DNA from: Rummeliibacillus sp. POC4
GTDB lineage: Bacteria > Bacillota > Bacilli > Bacillales_A > Planococcaceae
Assembly: GCF_003576525.1 (NCBI RefSeq)
Contig: NZ_QWUA01000002.1
Span: forward strand, 1 to 64,000
DNA length: 64,000 nt
Direction of reading: 5' to 3'
Shown here: one piece after another, positions 1-8,037 of the stretch
How the letters are laid out: each line of letters begins with the position of its first letter
Position numbering within the stretch: position 1 is the stretch's first letter
Program-made: the position numbers and the translations under genes
The notes under the pieces: model-generated
The model's database searches: none
What the model was told of the DNA's origin: nothing
The model's input: only the letters and a program-made list of their open reading frames with translations

Positions 1-552
1 GCCAATTGTCATATTGTGTTGGATGAAGCCTTTATCGATTGGATTGGCGAAGAAGCGTCAATGATTCCTTATATAAATGAACATCCACATATTATGATTG
101 TCAGGTCGATGACGAAGATGTATGCAATAGCTGGTGTTCGATTAGGATATATGATTGCAGCACCCGAAATGATTCAAACATTACAAAGAAAAGCTTCACA
201 CTGGCATATTAATGGGTTGGCCGCTGAGATTGGTGCATCTTGTTTAGAAGAAACTGAATTTCGAAATCAGTCTATTCAATACGCACAAAAATGTAGGGAA
301 CTTTTTACGGCATTCTTGCATCAATCTGGGTGCAAGACAACGAAAAGTATTACGAATTATATCTGTTTTCAATTACCCAAACCGCAACAATCCAAAGCAT
401 TTTTCCATGCGATGTTAGAGAAAGGTATGGTACTTCGACATACAGAAAACTTTAAGGGAATGAATGGCGAATGGTTTCGAGTAGGGATGAAAGATGAAAA
501 ATCTATGAAGTCATTGCAAAAGGAGATGACTTTATGGCTGAAACGGAACTAA
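1..552 (+). CDS. cobD: Threonine-phosphate decarboxylase CobD, 3' part only
   Basis: A PLP-dependent class I/II aminotransferase-fold protein whose 5' end lies left of the window; the frame is open from base 1, so about 183 codons are visible. CobD decarboxylates L-threonine-O-3-phosphate to (R)-1-amino-2-propanol phosphate, the nucleotide-loop linker of cobalamin. Visible residues 8-10 (DEA) are the Asp that contacts the PLP ring nitrogen, and RSMTK (visible residues 35-39) carries the Schiff-base lysine K39, followed by AGVRLGY. The class alone would also fit histidinol-phosphate aminotransferase; the CobD call rests on the cobalamin genes that follow. The last 19 bases overlap the start of cobU, which suggests translational coupling. 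Confidence 0.8.
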   Translation, partial: ANCHIVLDEAFIDWIGEEASMIPYINEHPHIMIVRSMTKMYAIAGVRLGYMIAAPEMIQTLQRKASHWHINGLAAEIGASCLEETEFRNQSIQYAQKCRELFTAFLHQSGCKTTKSITNYICFQLPKPQQSKAFFHAMLEKGMVLRHTENFKGMNGEWFRVGMKDEKSMKSLQKEMTLWLKRN

Positions 553-1112
553 TTTTCATCACTGGTGGTGTGAGAAGTGGCAAAAGTGCTTTTGCAGAGC
601 AGCAACTACAATCATTAGCTAAAGCATATCAAGCACAAAGACTCATTTACGTAGCTACTGGAGTCGCATTTGATGATGAGATGAAAAAACGGATAGCTCG
701 ACATAAGCTAGATCGAAAAAAGCAAAAACAAAATTGGGTTACAGTGGAACAACCAACAAATTTACAGCAACTTCTTTTAATGATCCAAAAAGGAGATGTT
801 GTACTTTGGGATTGTGTTACAACATGGCTGACGAACGAATTTTATGAAGGATTTGAAACAGGTATTTGTAATTGGCAACAGCCTTTAAAACTTACTGAAC
901 GAATCGCTGAAATGAAAAAGACCATTCTTACATTACGCGCAATGCAAATTCCTCTTGTAATTGTTTCTAACGAAGTATTAGATGAGCCTATATCTAAATT
1001 TACTGAAGTTAAGTTATATCAAAAATATTTAGGACAACTTCATCAATGGTTTGTACAGCAGGCAACAACCGCGATTGAGATGGAATACGGCTATGCACAT
1101 AGATGGAAGTAG
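534..1112 (+). CDS. cobU: Adenosylcobinamide kinase / adenosylcobinamide-phosphate guanylyltransferase CobU
   Basis: A 192-residue cytoplasmic enzyme that phosphorylates adenosylcobinamide and then transfers GMP to give adenosylcobinamide-GDP. The P-loop is TGGVRSGKS (residues 10-18), and His57 in RIARHKLDR aligns by eye with the guanylylated His46 of Salmonella CobU. DCVTTWLTN and VIVSNEV follow. The C-terminal part after VIVSNEV does not keep the family pattern (G.GivP, R.frD..G.lNQ); that pattern is instead present in the small protein at 2424-2822. It overlaps cobD by 19 bases and is followed at once by cobS. It is assigned with confidence as CobU family; whether it keeps both activities cannot be told from the sequence. 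Confidence 0.88.
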   Translation: MAETELIFITGGVRSGKSAFAEQQLQSLAKAYQAQRLIYVATGVAFDDEMKKRIARHKLDRKKQKQNWVTVEQPTNLQQLLLMIQKGDVVLWDCVTTWLTNEFYEGFETGICNWQQPLKLTERIAEMKKTILTLRAMQIPLVIVSNEVLDEPISKFTEVKLYQKYLGQLHQWFVQQATTAIEMEYGYAHRWK

Positions 1113-1126
1113 AGGAGGATGTTGCG

Positions 1127-1900
1127 ATGAAAACGGTCTTAAATGGGATACTACTAGCATTTCAGTTTTTTACAGTAGTACCGATTAATAAAGAATTACC
1201 ATTAACAAAGAAAACAATTACTGCCATGTTCTCCTTTTTACCATGGCTTGGAGCGATTATGGGTGCTGTGATGACAGCTATATTTTACTTGCTCCAAACA
1301 TATACCGATTTAAGCTCAATACTTACAGGTTTTCTCCTTGTGTTTGGCTATGTGATTTGGACAGGGGGATTACACTTAGATGGCTTTGTAGATATGGGTG
1401 ACGCTTATTTTTCATATCGTGATATAGATAAGCGTATAGAGATATTGGACGATCCACGTATAGGTGCTTTTGGTGCAATGTCTTTAGTTTTTTTAGTGTT
1501 AACAAAAATCTTTTTCCTTTCAGAATTAGTAGGACAACAAGATTTTAATTGGATCTGGTTAATAGCCGTACCATTCTATTCTCGTCTAGGGATGTCTGTG
1601 TATTTTATTCAGACCAAAAGTTCAAAGGAAAAAGGGTTAGGGTTTTTCTTTAAACAACATCTGAATCTTAAATATTGGCTAATAAGTACAATCATTTCGA
1701 CGATTATTGGGACTACGTTTTTGTTCTGGTTAAGTGGTCAATGGCAGTTAATTATCTTACTTCTAATAGTAATTGTTACTGCATTCTTTTATAAATGGTG
1801 GACAATTCGTAATTTCCGTGGGAGCTCTGGCGATTTGCTAGGTGCATTTATCGAAGGTATGGAGGGAGTATTATGGATTGCTCTATTACTATTTACTTAA
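1127..1900 (+). CDS. cobS: Adenosylcobinamide-GDP ribazoletransferase (cobalamin synthase) CobS
   Basis: An integral membrane enzyme of about 257 residues that joins adenosylcobinamide-GDP to alpha-ribazole or its phosphate. The hallmark motifs are GGLHLDGFVDMGDA and RIEILDDPRIGAFGA, with several hydrophobic helices on both sides. An in-frame ATG at 1103 exists, but the ATG at 1127 has an AGGAGG box at 1113-1118 with 8-base spacing, so it is taken as the start. The last 28 bases overlap cobC, as expected in a tight operon. Confidence 0.92.
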   Translation: MKTVLNGILLAFQFFTVVPINKELPLTKKTITAMFSFLPWLGAIMGAVMTAIFYLLQTYTDLSSILTGFLLVFGYVIWTGGLHLDGFVDMGDAYFSYRDIDKRIEILDDPRIGAFGAMSLVFLVLTKIFFLSELVGQQDFNWIWLIAVPFYSRLGMSVYFIQTKSSKEKGLGFFFKQHLNLKYWLISTIISTIIGTTFLFWLSGQWQLIILLLIVIVTAFFYKWWTIRNFRGSSGDLLGAFIEGMEGVLWIALLLFT

Positions 1901-2472
1901 TGCGTCATGCAAGAACAAAAAGCAATATTGAGCATCGTTATTTGGGCTGGACAGATGAAGACATTTTACCAAATCAAAATTTACCTGTTGTAAATAAGAA
2001 GTGTAAAGTGGCTTTTGGAAGTGATTTGAAGCGCTGTGAGCAAACGGCAAAAAGCTATTTTCCTAATGCTACATATTACGGAGATATTGGGTTTAGAGAA
2101 AGTAACTTTGGCGAGTTTGAAGGGAAAACGTATGATGACTTAAAAGAATGTCCTCTGTATCGAAAGTGGATTGACAATCCTAATCATATAGCACCTCCAG
2201 CTGGTGAAACTTTAATAGAAGTGACCAATCGTTGTATAGATGCTTTTAGAAGATTACCAAAAAACCTTCGTGAGTATCCTCTTATTTTACATGGTGGTAC
2301 GATTCGGGCATTACTTGTTCGATTGTCTCCTGAACCTAGTGACTTTTGGGATTGGCATGTATCACATGATGAATTATTCAAGCTTCAATGGGATACGTCA
2401 GAAGCGTTTAAGGAGGGGAAACGATGCACACTTTTATCGGTGGTGCCTATAACGGAAAGCATGAATATGTAA
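1873..2472 (+). CDS. cobC: Alpha-ribazole phosphatase CobC (histidine phosphatase superfamily)
   Basis: A 199-residue protein of the phosphoglycerate-mutase-like histidine phosphatase family. The catalytic loop LMRHART is at residues 9-15 and the second histidine sits in LILHGGT; GFRESNFGEFEG and PPAGETL are typical of CobC and its relatives. In cobalamin assembly it removes the phosphate of alpha-ribazole phosphate or adenosylcobalamin phosphate. The Shine-Dalgarno GGAGGG at 1861-1866 precedes ATG 1873, inside cobS. The family has many phosphatases of other specificity, so the substrate is assigned from position in the operon. Confidence 0.82.
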   Translation: MDCSITIYLMRHARTKSNIEHRYLGWTDEDILPNQNLPVVNKKCKVAFGSDLKRCEQTAKSYFPNATYYGDIGFRESNFGEFEGKTYDDLKECPLYRKWIDNPNHIAPPAGETLIEVTNRCIDAFRRLPKNLREYPLILHGGTIRALLVRLSPEPSDFWDWHVSHDELFKLQWDTSEAFKEGKRCTLLSVVPITESMNM

Positions 2473-2822
2473 GACGTTGGTTAAAGGAACGAGGGATTGA
2501 AGATGTCGAATGGTATGTAGGGCAACTTCCGAAAACCCCAACTAGCCACACGGTAGTAGTATCCAAACTTGAGGAAGTGATTAAACCATTTCTTGAGGAG
2601 GATGAAGTAACACTAGCAATTAAAATTGTTGAACAGCTACAGTTATTAGAAAAGCAACATCAGGTGATTATCATTGCAACAGAAATGGGAAGAGGTATCG
2701 TACCAATCGAACAACAAGACCGACAATTAAGGGACACTCTTGGAAGATTATATCAACAATTATTTGCTATAAGTGACCACGTCACAAGAATTTGGTATGG
2801 GATAGCTGAAGAGATAAAGTAA
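2424..2822 (+). CDS. Short CobU-like protein with degenerate P-loop
   Basis: A 132-residue protein starting at ATG 2424 behind AGGAGG (2411-2416), overlapping cobC by 49 bases. It begins with FIGGAYNGK, which looks like the CobU P-loop (FITGGxRSGKS) with the serine replaced by asparagine and no Ser/Thr after Lys. It lacks the central portion of CobU including the guanylylated His, but its C-terminal half (ATEMGRGIVP, then RQLRDTLGRLYQQLF and a WYGI ending) follows the C-terminal CobU pattern better than the full-length CobU at 534 does. It may be a partner subunit or regulator of CobU, or a decaying duplicate. Function is not known to me; its relation to CobU is inferred from motifs. Confidence 0.7.
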   Translation: MHTFIGGAYNGKHEYVRRWLKERGIEDVEWYVGQLPKTPTSHTVVVSKLEEVIKPFLEEDEVTLAIKIVEQLQLLEKQHQVIIIATEMGRGIVPIEQQDRQLRDTLGRLYQQLFAISDHVTRIWYGIAEEIK

Positions 2823-2916
2823 ATTCCTATTAATGAGAAAAGGGAAAAGTAGATTTATATTGAAAAGTAATTATAGATAAAGTGTAACCAAATATAAAAG
2901 GAAAGAAGGAAGAAAG

Positions 2917-3510
2917 ATGAATTTATACACACGTACAGGTGACAAAGGGAAAACAAGTATTATTGGCGGCAGAGTAGACAAAGACGACTTCCGAGTAGAA
3001 GCCTATGGCACAATCGACGAACTTAACTCATTTATAGGTAAAGCTGTGACAGAATTAGATAAAGAAATATTCAAAGACATCTTACAAGACTTAGAAAATA
3101 TTCAAAATGAGTTATTTGATTGTGGTGGCGATTTAGCAAATGTCATGAAAGACCGCCATTATAAAATGACAGATGAGCCAATTGAAGTAATGGAAAAACG
3201 AATTGATCTATTAATGGATGAACCACCTTTACTTGAGAAGTTTATCTTACCTGGAGGATCACCCGCTGCTGCAACATTGCATATTGCTCGTACCATTGCA
3301 AGAAGAGCAGAACGCCAAACAGTCACATTATTGAAAAACGCAGAAGAAGGGGATGTCCCAACAGTAGTCCAACGTTATTTAAATCGTTTATCGGATTATT
3401 TATTTGCTGCAGCTCGTGTTGTAAATGCACGTTTAAATGTATCAGATATTGAATATATTCGCAGTGCAAAAGTATTCAGAAACGGCGGTAGAAAAAAGGA
3501 AAAGGACTAG
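2917..3510 (+). CDS. pduO: PduO-type ATP:cob(I)alamin adenosyltransferase
   Basis: A 197-residue trimeric helical-bundle enzyme that moves the 5'-deoxyadenosyl group of ATP to cob(I)alamin. The N-terminal ATP-binding segment YTRTGDKGKTSIIGG (residues 4-18) and the later FILPGGSPAAATLHIART and YLNRLSDYLFAAAR are diagnostic. It starts at ATG 2917 behind AAGGAAGAAAG and lies 94 bases after the CobU-like gene. It is likely part of the cobalamin operon. The AdoCbl product is the cofactor needed by the IcmF mutase encoded at 13449-16700. Confidence 0.93.
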   Translation: MNLYTRTGDKGKTSIIGGRVDKDDFRVEAYGTIDELNSFIGKAVTELDKEIFKDILQDLENIQNELFDCGGDLANVMKDRHYKMTDEPIEVMEKRIDLLMDEPPLLEKFILPGGSPAAATLHIARTIARRAERQTVTLLKNAEEGDVPTVVQRYLNRLSDYLFAAARVVNARLNVSDIEYIRSAKVFRNGGRKKEKD

Positions 3511-3519
3511 GTGTGCAGT

Positions 3520-3564
3520 ATGAAATTAAAGATATTAACACTAACAGGAGAGGCACATGAATAA
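3520..3564 (+). other. 14-codon ORF coupled to the next gene (possible remnant of a deleted gene)
   Basis: A 14-residue frame (MKLKILTLT...) ends in TAATG, so its stop overlaps the ATG of the following gene. The N-terminus resembles the start of small ECF-type transporter S components. In other Bacillota an alpha-ribazole transporter gene of that type (cblT) works with cblS. I infer either a leader peptide or the fused ends of a deleted cblT-like gene. Evidence is thin. Confidence 0.25.
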
Positions 3565-4241
3565 TGAGAAATGCACTATCCTTATCGAAGGGTTTGATCG
3601 TAACAACTGATAATTCAGGTGCAATTGGTCAAAAAGAACAAGATGTAGTGAACGTCCCAGATGATATGACAAGTTATTTTTCTGGGCGTGTCACATTACT
3701 CGAACAATGGGCAGCCGGCGCTGAACCAGAAGCAATCATTTTACATAATTTTAGTGGAGAAGAAGCTTGGAATCGATATGTAGCAGGCATACAAAGGTTA
3801 TTTGATGAAATCGGAATAGAAACCCCAAAAATTACTGGGAGCACAGAGACCAATATAAAAACATTACAATCATGCATTGGAATAACGATAATAGGAAATT
3901 TCGTTAAAGAACTCCCTTCTGCAACAGATCTTCAATGGTTTACGTATGGTAAACCTTTGGTTGGAGATCAAGTTGTAGCAGAACCAGAAAAGATAGCTAA
4001 TCTAACAATGATTTATAGAGCCATGCAACAGAAATTGATTGAACGTATTTGGCCAGTAGGGTCAAAAGGTATTGCAAAAGAAATCAGAGTTTTACTTGGA
4101 GATAGATCATTTAAATGTGAATGGGATATACAAGCATCTGCAGGCCCCTCAACAGTTGTTCTAATTGGAATATACAAAGAAAAAATTCAACAAGCCCAAA
4201 ATCTATTTGGAGAATTACTAAAACCAATAGAAATCATTTGA
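3564..4241 (+). CDS. Probable alpha-ribazole kinase (CblS-like), PurM/ThiL-related
   Basis: A 225-residue protein with an N-terminal stretch TTDNSGAIGQKEQD (residues 14-27), then DDMTSYFSGRVTLLEQWAAGA. This resembles the ATP-binding N-domain of AIR-synthase (PurM/ThiL) relatives. In Listeria and Geobacillus a CblS protein phosphorylates salvaged alpha-ribazole so that it can be used by CobS. No cobT is visible here, so such a salvage kinase would complete the loop pathway. The start ATG 3564 overlaps the preceding stop (TAATG), with AGGAG at 3546-3550. The last gene of the operon, it is followed by a terminator at 4266-4316. The family relation is from memory of motifs; function is inferred from context. 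Confidence 0.5.
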   Translation: MRNALSLSKGLIVTTDNSGAIGQKEQDVVNVPDDMTSYFSGRVTLLEQWAAGAEPEAIILHNFSGEEAWNRYVAGIQRLFDEIGIETPKITGSTETNIKTLQSCIGITIIGNFVKELPSATDLQWFTYGKPLVGDQVVAEPEKIANLTMIYRAMQQKLIERIWPVGSKGIAKEIRVLLGDRSFKCEWDIQASAGPSTVVLIGIYKEKIQQAQNLFGELLKPIEII

Positions 4242-4265
4242 TAACTTGTATAATAAAAAACAACA

Positions 4266-4316
4266 GTCCGGACAATGTGAAATTTAAAATTCCACATTAT
4301 AGTTCGGATTTTTTAT
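4266..4316 (+). terminator. Terminator of the cobalamin operon
   Basis: An imperfect stem pairs TCCGGAC...AATGTG with CACATT...GTTCGGA and is followed by a run of six T. It lies 25 bases after the stop of the cblS-like gene. Confidence 0.8.
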
Positions 4317-4379
4317 TAGCTAAAATTTTTCCGTCCCAGTTTTTGTGTATAAATCAATTTTCGTAGTTAAAATTCCATT

Positions 4380-4496
4380 TTAAACACCTGATGTTACTGG
4401 AGTTATTTCTACTATTGAATTACTTTGCTTTCTCTTAAAAAGTATAAAATTGACACCATCTTTCTTGGCCCATTTATTTATATTTATGAATCTGTA
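4380..4496 (-). pseudogene. Possible C-terminal gene scrap
   Basis: On the minus strand an open frame of about 38 codons ends at a TAA at 4380-4382 and includes INKWAKKDGV and FILFKRKQSN, which reads like real protein. It has no start codon of its own and runs into the dispersed repeat at 4497-4617. It may be the tail of a gene cut off by the repeat or by a deletion. An open run of this length can also occur by chance. Confidence 0.22.
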
Positions 4497-4617
4497 TGTT
4501 GATTGGAGTGGATGGCGGCGACTCCTGCGGGAAAGCGAGACAGGTGAGACCCCGGAACGAAGTGAGGAGGCTCACCGCTCGCCCGCGGAAAGCGTCCGCC
4601 AGTAACGGAAATCAACA
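4497..4617. repeat. GC-rich dispersed repeat element with terminal inverted repeats
   Basis: A 121-bp GC-rich island in AT-rich DNA, bounded by perfect 8-bp inverted ends (TGTTGATT / AATCAACA). Inside are nested complementary blocks (GGTGAG/CTCACC; GCGGG...CCCGC; GGCGG...CCGCC). The core phrases ACTCCTGCGGGA, GAGACC and GCGGAAAGCGTCCGCC belong to a repeat I recognise as common between genes in Bacillales genomes. It carries no ORF. Function is unknown; it behaves like a MITE or a structured RNA. Confidence 0.75.
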
Positions 4618-4915
4618 GATTAGTACCGGATAAAATTTATAGTATTTCGGATATAGAACAAAACATCTTATGCTTTTTGTACATCACCTTCTTAAAACAT
4701 CGTGAATCTAAAAGTCAAATGGATAGTTAGATGACAGCTATACTTAGTTGTAAGGAGATACCTAAATATTTATGGTGCTAAAATTGAGTGTATTAAAAAT
4801 AAATTAACACCTGTTTTAGTAGAAAGGAAATAGAAAGGGAAAATCACGATTAAAAAGGAATTTGTTAAATCTCTCTAGAATAATATTAGGAAAAGGTAGG
4901 AAGGTGTTGTGATAT
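4618..4915. other. Intergenic region without recognisable gene
   Basis: About 300 AT-rich bases between the dispersed repeat and the GNAT gene. No ORF with a ribosome binding site, no clear terminator and no convincing promoter were seen, apart from the Shine-Dalgarno TAGGAAGG near 4897-4904. Confidence 0.5.
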
Positions 4916-5479
4916 ATGACAAAAATTTTATCAGAAGTACCAACACATATTTATACAGATCGATTATTATTAAGAATTCCACAACGCAATGACGGAAAAG
5001 TAATGAATTTAGCAATCAGAGAATCCATTCAAGAATTGAAACCGTGGTTACCATTTGTCCAAACACTTCCTTTGCAAGAAGAAACAGAACTTAATTTAGA
5101 AAGCGCTCATGATAAATTTTTAAAAAATGAGAGTTTTCGTTTTCTCATATTTACTAAAGAAACAGGAGAATTTGTTGGGGTAACAAGCCTTCAGTCTATC
5201 GATTGGGATATTCCTAAATGTGAAATTGGATATTGGGCAAATAGCAAATATGTTGGAAATGGTTATATGACAGAAGCTGTTGATGCTATTACTAAATTAG
5301 GGATACATACTTTACGTTTTAAACGTATTGAAATTCGTTGTGAAAGTGAAAATATAAAAAGTCGTGCAATTCCTGAAAGACTCCATTTTACATTAGAAGG
5401 TATTTTAAAGAATGAAGATTTATCAGCAGATGGAAAACGTGTAACTGATACGTGTATTTATGCAGTTACTCAACATTAA
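4916..5479 (+). CDS. GNAT acetyltransferase, RimJ/RimL type
   Basis: A 187-residue protein. TDRLLLR near residue 14 opens the domain, GEFVGVTSLQSID marks strand 4, and IGYWANSKYVGNGYMTEAV is the acetyl-CoA binding segment in the Q/RxxGxG/A region (here KYVGNGY). IEIRCESENIKSRAIPERLHF is the late RimJ-like motif; the usual Gly of LGF is replaced by His. Members acetylate ribosomal protein N-termini or small molecules; the substrate here is unknown. The gene stands alone between the cobalamin operon and the fad cluster, with its own Shine-Dalgarno. Confidence 0.82.
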   Translation: MTKILSEVPTHIYTDRLLLRIPQRNDGKVMNLAIRESIQELKPWLPFVQTLPLQEETELNLESAHDKFLKNESFRFLIFTKETGEFVGVTSLQSIDWDIPKCEIGYWANSKYVGNGYMTEAVDAITKLGIHTLRFKRIEIRCESENIKSRAIPERLHFTLEGILKNEDLSADGKRVTDTCIYAVTQH

Positions 5480-5678
5480 GTGTGTTTGTATGAATGTACA
5501 TTTTTAAACTCAAAAGCAATTTTAAAAATTTTACCAAGAAATATATTTAAAATGGTTATAATAATATATCAGTTGAATATATTAAATTAATAGAATTTTA
5601 AAGCAACTTTTAATATTTTTTCTAAACAGAAATATTAATGTTTTTAGAGAAAATATTATGTTTTTATTAGAAAACAGA

Positions 5679-5708
5679 TTGACTGAATGCTCATTCATAT
5701 TTTACAAT
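5679..5708 (+). promoter_or_regulatory. SigA promoter of the fadF cluster with dyad operator
   Basis: The boxes are TTGACT at 5679-5684 and TACAAT at 5703-5708, spaced by 18 bases. Between them lies the perfect dyad TGAATG-CT-CATTCA (5684-5697), a typical TetR-type repressor site that would block RNA polymerase. B. subtilis fad genes are controlled by FadR through a longer TGAATGA...TCATTCA site, so control by acyl-CoA is inferred. The promoter also rules out the upstream start at 5707. Confidence 0.72.
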
Positions 5709-5787
5709 GATAGCAACAAAAGTATTTTCTAAGAAAATACCAATGATCAAAACAAAGGGAAAGAAGCAGCTAAGAGGGGGGAAAGAA

Positions 5788-7935
5788 ATGAACGTACTAT
5801 TAATTATTAATTGGATTTTATTTTTAGCTGTAGTAGCTTATGCATTAGGATTATTCACGTATTTAGTGAAGACACGTTATCAATTTATCAAGATGGGGAA
5901 AAAAGTTGAGTTTGATAATGATGTCAAAGCAAGGTTACAGAAAATTTGGGTGTATGTTTTTGGACAAAAGAAGTTATTGAAGGATAAAAAGAGTGGTGCC
6001 ATCCATGTAATGTTCTTTTATGGATTTATATTAGTTCAGTTTGGCGCGATTGATTTTATCTGGAAAGGTCTAAAACCGGGGTCACATCTACCGCTTGGAC
6101 CATTGTATCCTTACTTTACATTCTTCCAGGAAATTGTAACATTAGTAATTTTGGTTGCTGTAGTATGGGCATTTTATCGACGGTATATTGAAAAACTTGT
6201 ACGCCTAAAACGTGGCTTGAAGTCTGGGCTTGTTCTTATCTTTATCGGAGGTTTAATGGTTTCTGTACTTGTAGGCAATGGTATGGGAATGATTTGGCAT
6301 GATGAAGAAGCAACTTGGTCAGAACCTGTTGCATCTATAATTGGCACAGCATTTGGTTTCTTACCGCCTGTTGCTGCTATAACAGTATTCTTTATCATGT
6401 GGTGGATTCATCTACTGATTCTTTTAACGTTCCTAGTATATGTTCCACAATCTAAGCATGCACACTTAATCGCTGGCCCTGTAAACGTTTACTTTAATCG
6501 TCTATCATCAGTTGGAAAACTGACACCAATCGATTTTGAAGCATTAGAAAGCGAAGATGAAGAATCCGAAGAAGTACCATCCTTTGGCGTTGGTAAGATT
6601 GAAGATTTCACACAACTTCAACTAATTGATCTCTATGCGTGCGTAGAGTGTGGTCGTTGTACGAATATGTGTCCTGCGAGTGGAACAGGCAAAATGTTAT
6701 CACCAATGGATTTAATGACAAAACTTCGAGATCATTTAACGTTTACTGGGGCTGTACAAACACATCAACAGCCTTGGGTACCGAAAGTGTTCTTTAAAAA
6801 CACACAAGGAAACAAATTAGCACTTGCTGCAGGGGCAGAAGGGGCAATTATTGAAGATGTTTATAGTCCTTCACTAATTGGAGATGTTATTACAGAAGAA
6901 GAGATTTGGGCTTGTACTACTTGTCGTAACTGTGAAGACCAATGTCCTGTGATGAATGAGCATGTAGAGAAAATTATTGATCTTCGTCGTTATTTAACAA
7001 TGACAGAAGGACGTGTAAATCCAGATGCGCAACGTGCAATGACAAACATCGAACGTCAAGGAAATCCTTGGGGGATTAATCGTAAAGAAAAGGAAAATTG
7101 GAGAGATGCACGACCAGATGTGCGAATTCCAACTGTAAAAGAAGCTTCAAAAGCAGGTGAGGAAATTGAATACCTCTTCTGGGTTGGCTCTATGGGATCT
7201 TTTGATAATCGTTCACAAAAAATTGCGCTAGCATTTGCACATTTGTTGAACGAGGCAGGTGTGAAATTTGCGATTTTAGGCAATAAAGAAAAGAACTCTG
7301 GTGATACGCCTCGCCGTTTAGGAAACGAGTTTTTATTCCAAGAACTTGCAGAGGCAAATATTAAAGAGTTTGAAAAAGCTGGCGTAACAAAAATTGTAAC
7401 GATTGATCCACATGCATATAATATTTTCAAAAATGAGTATAGTGACTTTGGATGGAGTGGAGAAGTATATCACCATACAGAATTATTGTATGATCTAGTT
7501 CAACAAGGACGTTTAAAACCTCAGTATGAAGTAAATGAGACCATTACATTCCATGATTCTTGTTACTTAGGAAGATACAATGATGTCTACGATGCTCCTC
7601 GTGAGATTTTAAAATCAATTCCAGGAGTTAAACTAGTTGAGATGGAACGTAATCGTGATACTGCAATGTGCTGTGGAGCTGGCGGGGGGTTAATGTGGAT
7701 GGAAGAACATGTAGGAAACCGTATTAATGTAGCTCGTACAGAGCAAGCATTAGCAGTAAATCCTACAATCATATCTTCAGGATGCCCTTATTGCTTAACA
7801 ATGTTATCAGATGGAACAAAAGCGAAAGAAGTAGAAGAACAAATAGGAACATATGACATTGCAGAGTTATTAGAGAAATCTGTATGTGGAGAAGTACAAG
7901 TTTCACAAGGTGCGGAAGAAGAAACGGTACAATAA
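5788..7935 (+). CDS. fadF: Membrane iron-sulfur heterodisulfide-reductase-like protein FadF (YwjF)
   Basis: A protein of about 715 residues. N-terminal membrane helices (first 240 residues, narG-gamma-like) are followed by two 4Fe-4S clusters, CVECGRCTNMCP (285-296) and CTTCRNCEDQCP (376-387), and C-terminal CCG domains (HDSCYLG, MCCGAGGG, SGCPYC). The B. subtilis counterpart FadF belongs to the FadR regulon and is thought to pass electrons from acyl-CoA dehydrogenases to the membrane quinone pool. ATG 5788 is chosen because GAGGGGGGAAAG lies just upstream and because an alternative ATG at 5707 lies within the -10 box of the promoter. It is the first gene of the acyl-CoA cluster. Confidence 0.88.
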   Translation: MNVLLIINWILFLAVVAYALGLFTYLVKTRYQFIKMGKKVEFDNDVKARLQKIWVYVFGQKKLLKDKKSGAIHVMFFYGFILVQFGAIDFIWKGLKPGSHLPLGPLYPYFTFFQEIVTLVILVAVVWAFYRRYIEKLVRLKRGLKSGLVLIFIGGLMVSVLVGNGMGMIWHDEEATWSEPVASIIGTAFGFLPPVAAITVFFIMWWIHLLILLTFLVYVPQSKHAHLIAGPVNVYFNRLSSVGKLTPIDFEALESEDEESEEVPSFGVGKIEDFTQLQLIDLYACVECGRCTNMCPASGTGKMLSPMDLMTKLRDHLTFTGAVQTHQQPWVPKVFFKNTQGNKLALAAGAEGAIIEDVYSPSLIGDVITEEEIWACTTCRNCEDQCPVMNEHVEKIIDLRRYLTMTEGRVNPDAQRAMTNIERQGNPWGINRKEKENWRDARPDVRIPTVKEASKAGEEIEYLFWVGSMGSFDNRSQKIALAFAHLLNEAGVKFAILGNKEKNSGDTPRRLGNEFLFQELAEANIKEFEKAGVTKIVTIDPHAYNIFKNEYSDFGWSGEVYHHTELLYDLVQQGRLKPQYEVNETITFHDSCYLGRYNDVYDAPREILKSIPGVKLVEMERNRDTAMCCGAGGGLMWMEEHVGNRINVARTEQALAVNPTIISSGCPYCLTMLSDGTKAKEVEEQIGTYDIAELLEKSVCGEVQVSQGAEEETVQ

Positions 7936-7993
7936 ACAGAAAAAAATAGGGTATTGCATAATAATTAATACTTTTATACAATATTTACAAGTG

Positions 7994-8026
7994 AAAAAGA
8001 GAGAGCAAGTGCCCTCTCTTTTTTTC
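7994..8026 (+). terminator. Terminator after fadF
   Basis: AGAGAG / CTCTCT stem with a short loop followed by TTTTTTT at about 8019-8025. It separates fadF from the thiolase operon, which has its own putative operator. Confidence 0.65.
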
Positions 8027-8037
8027 AAAAGTTTTGT

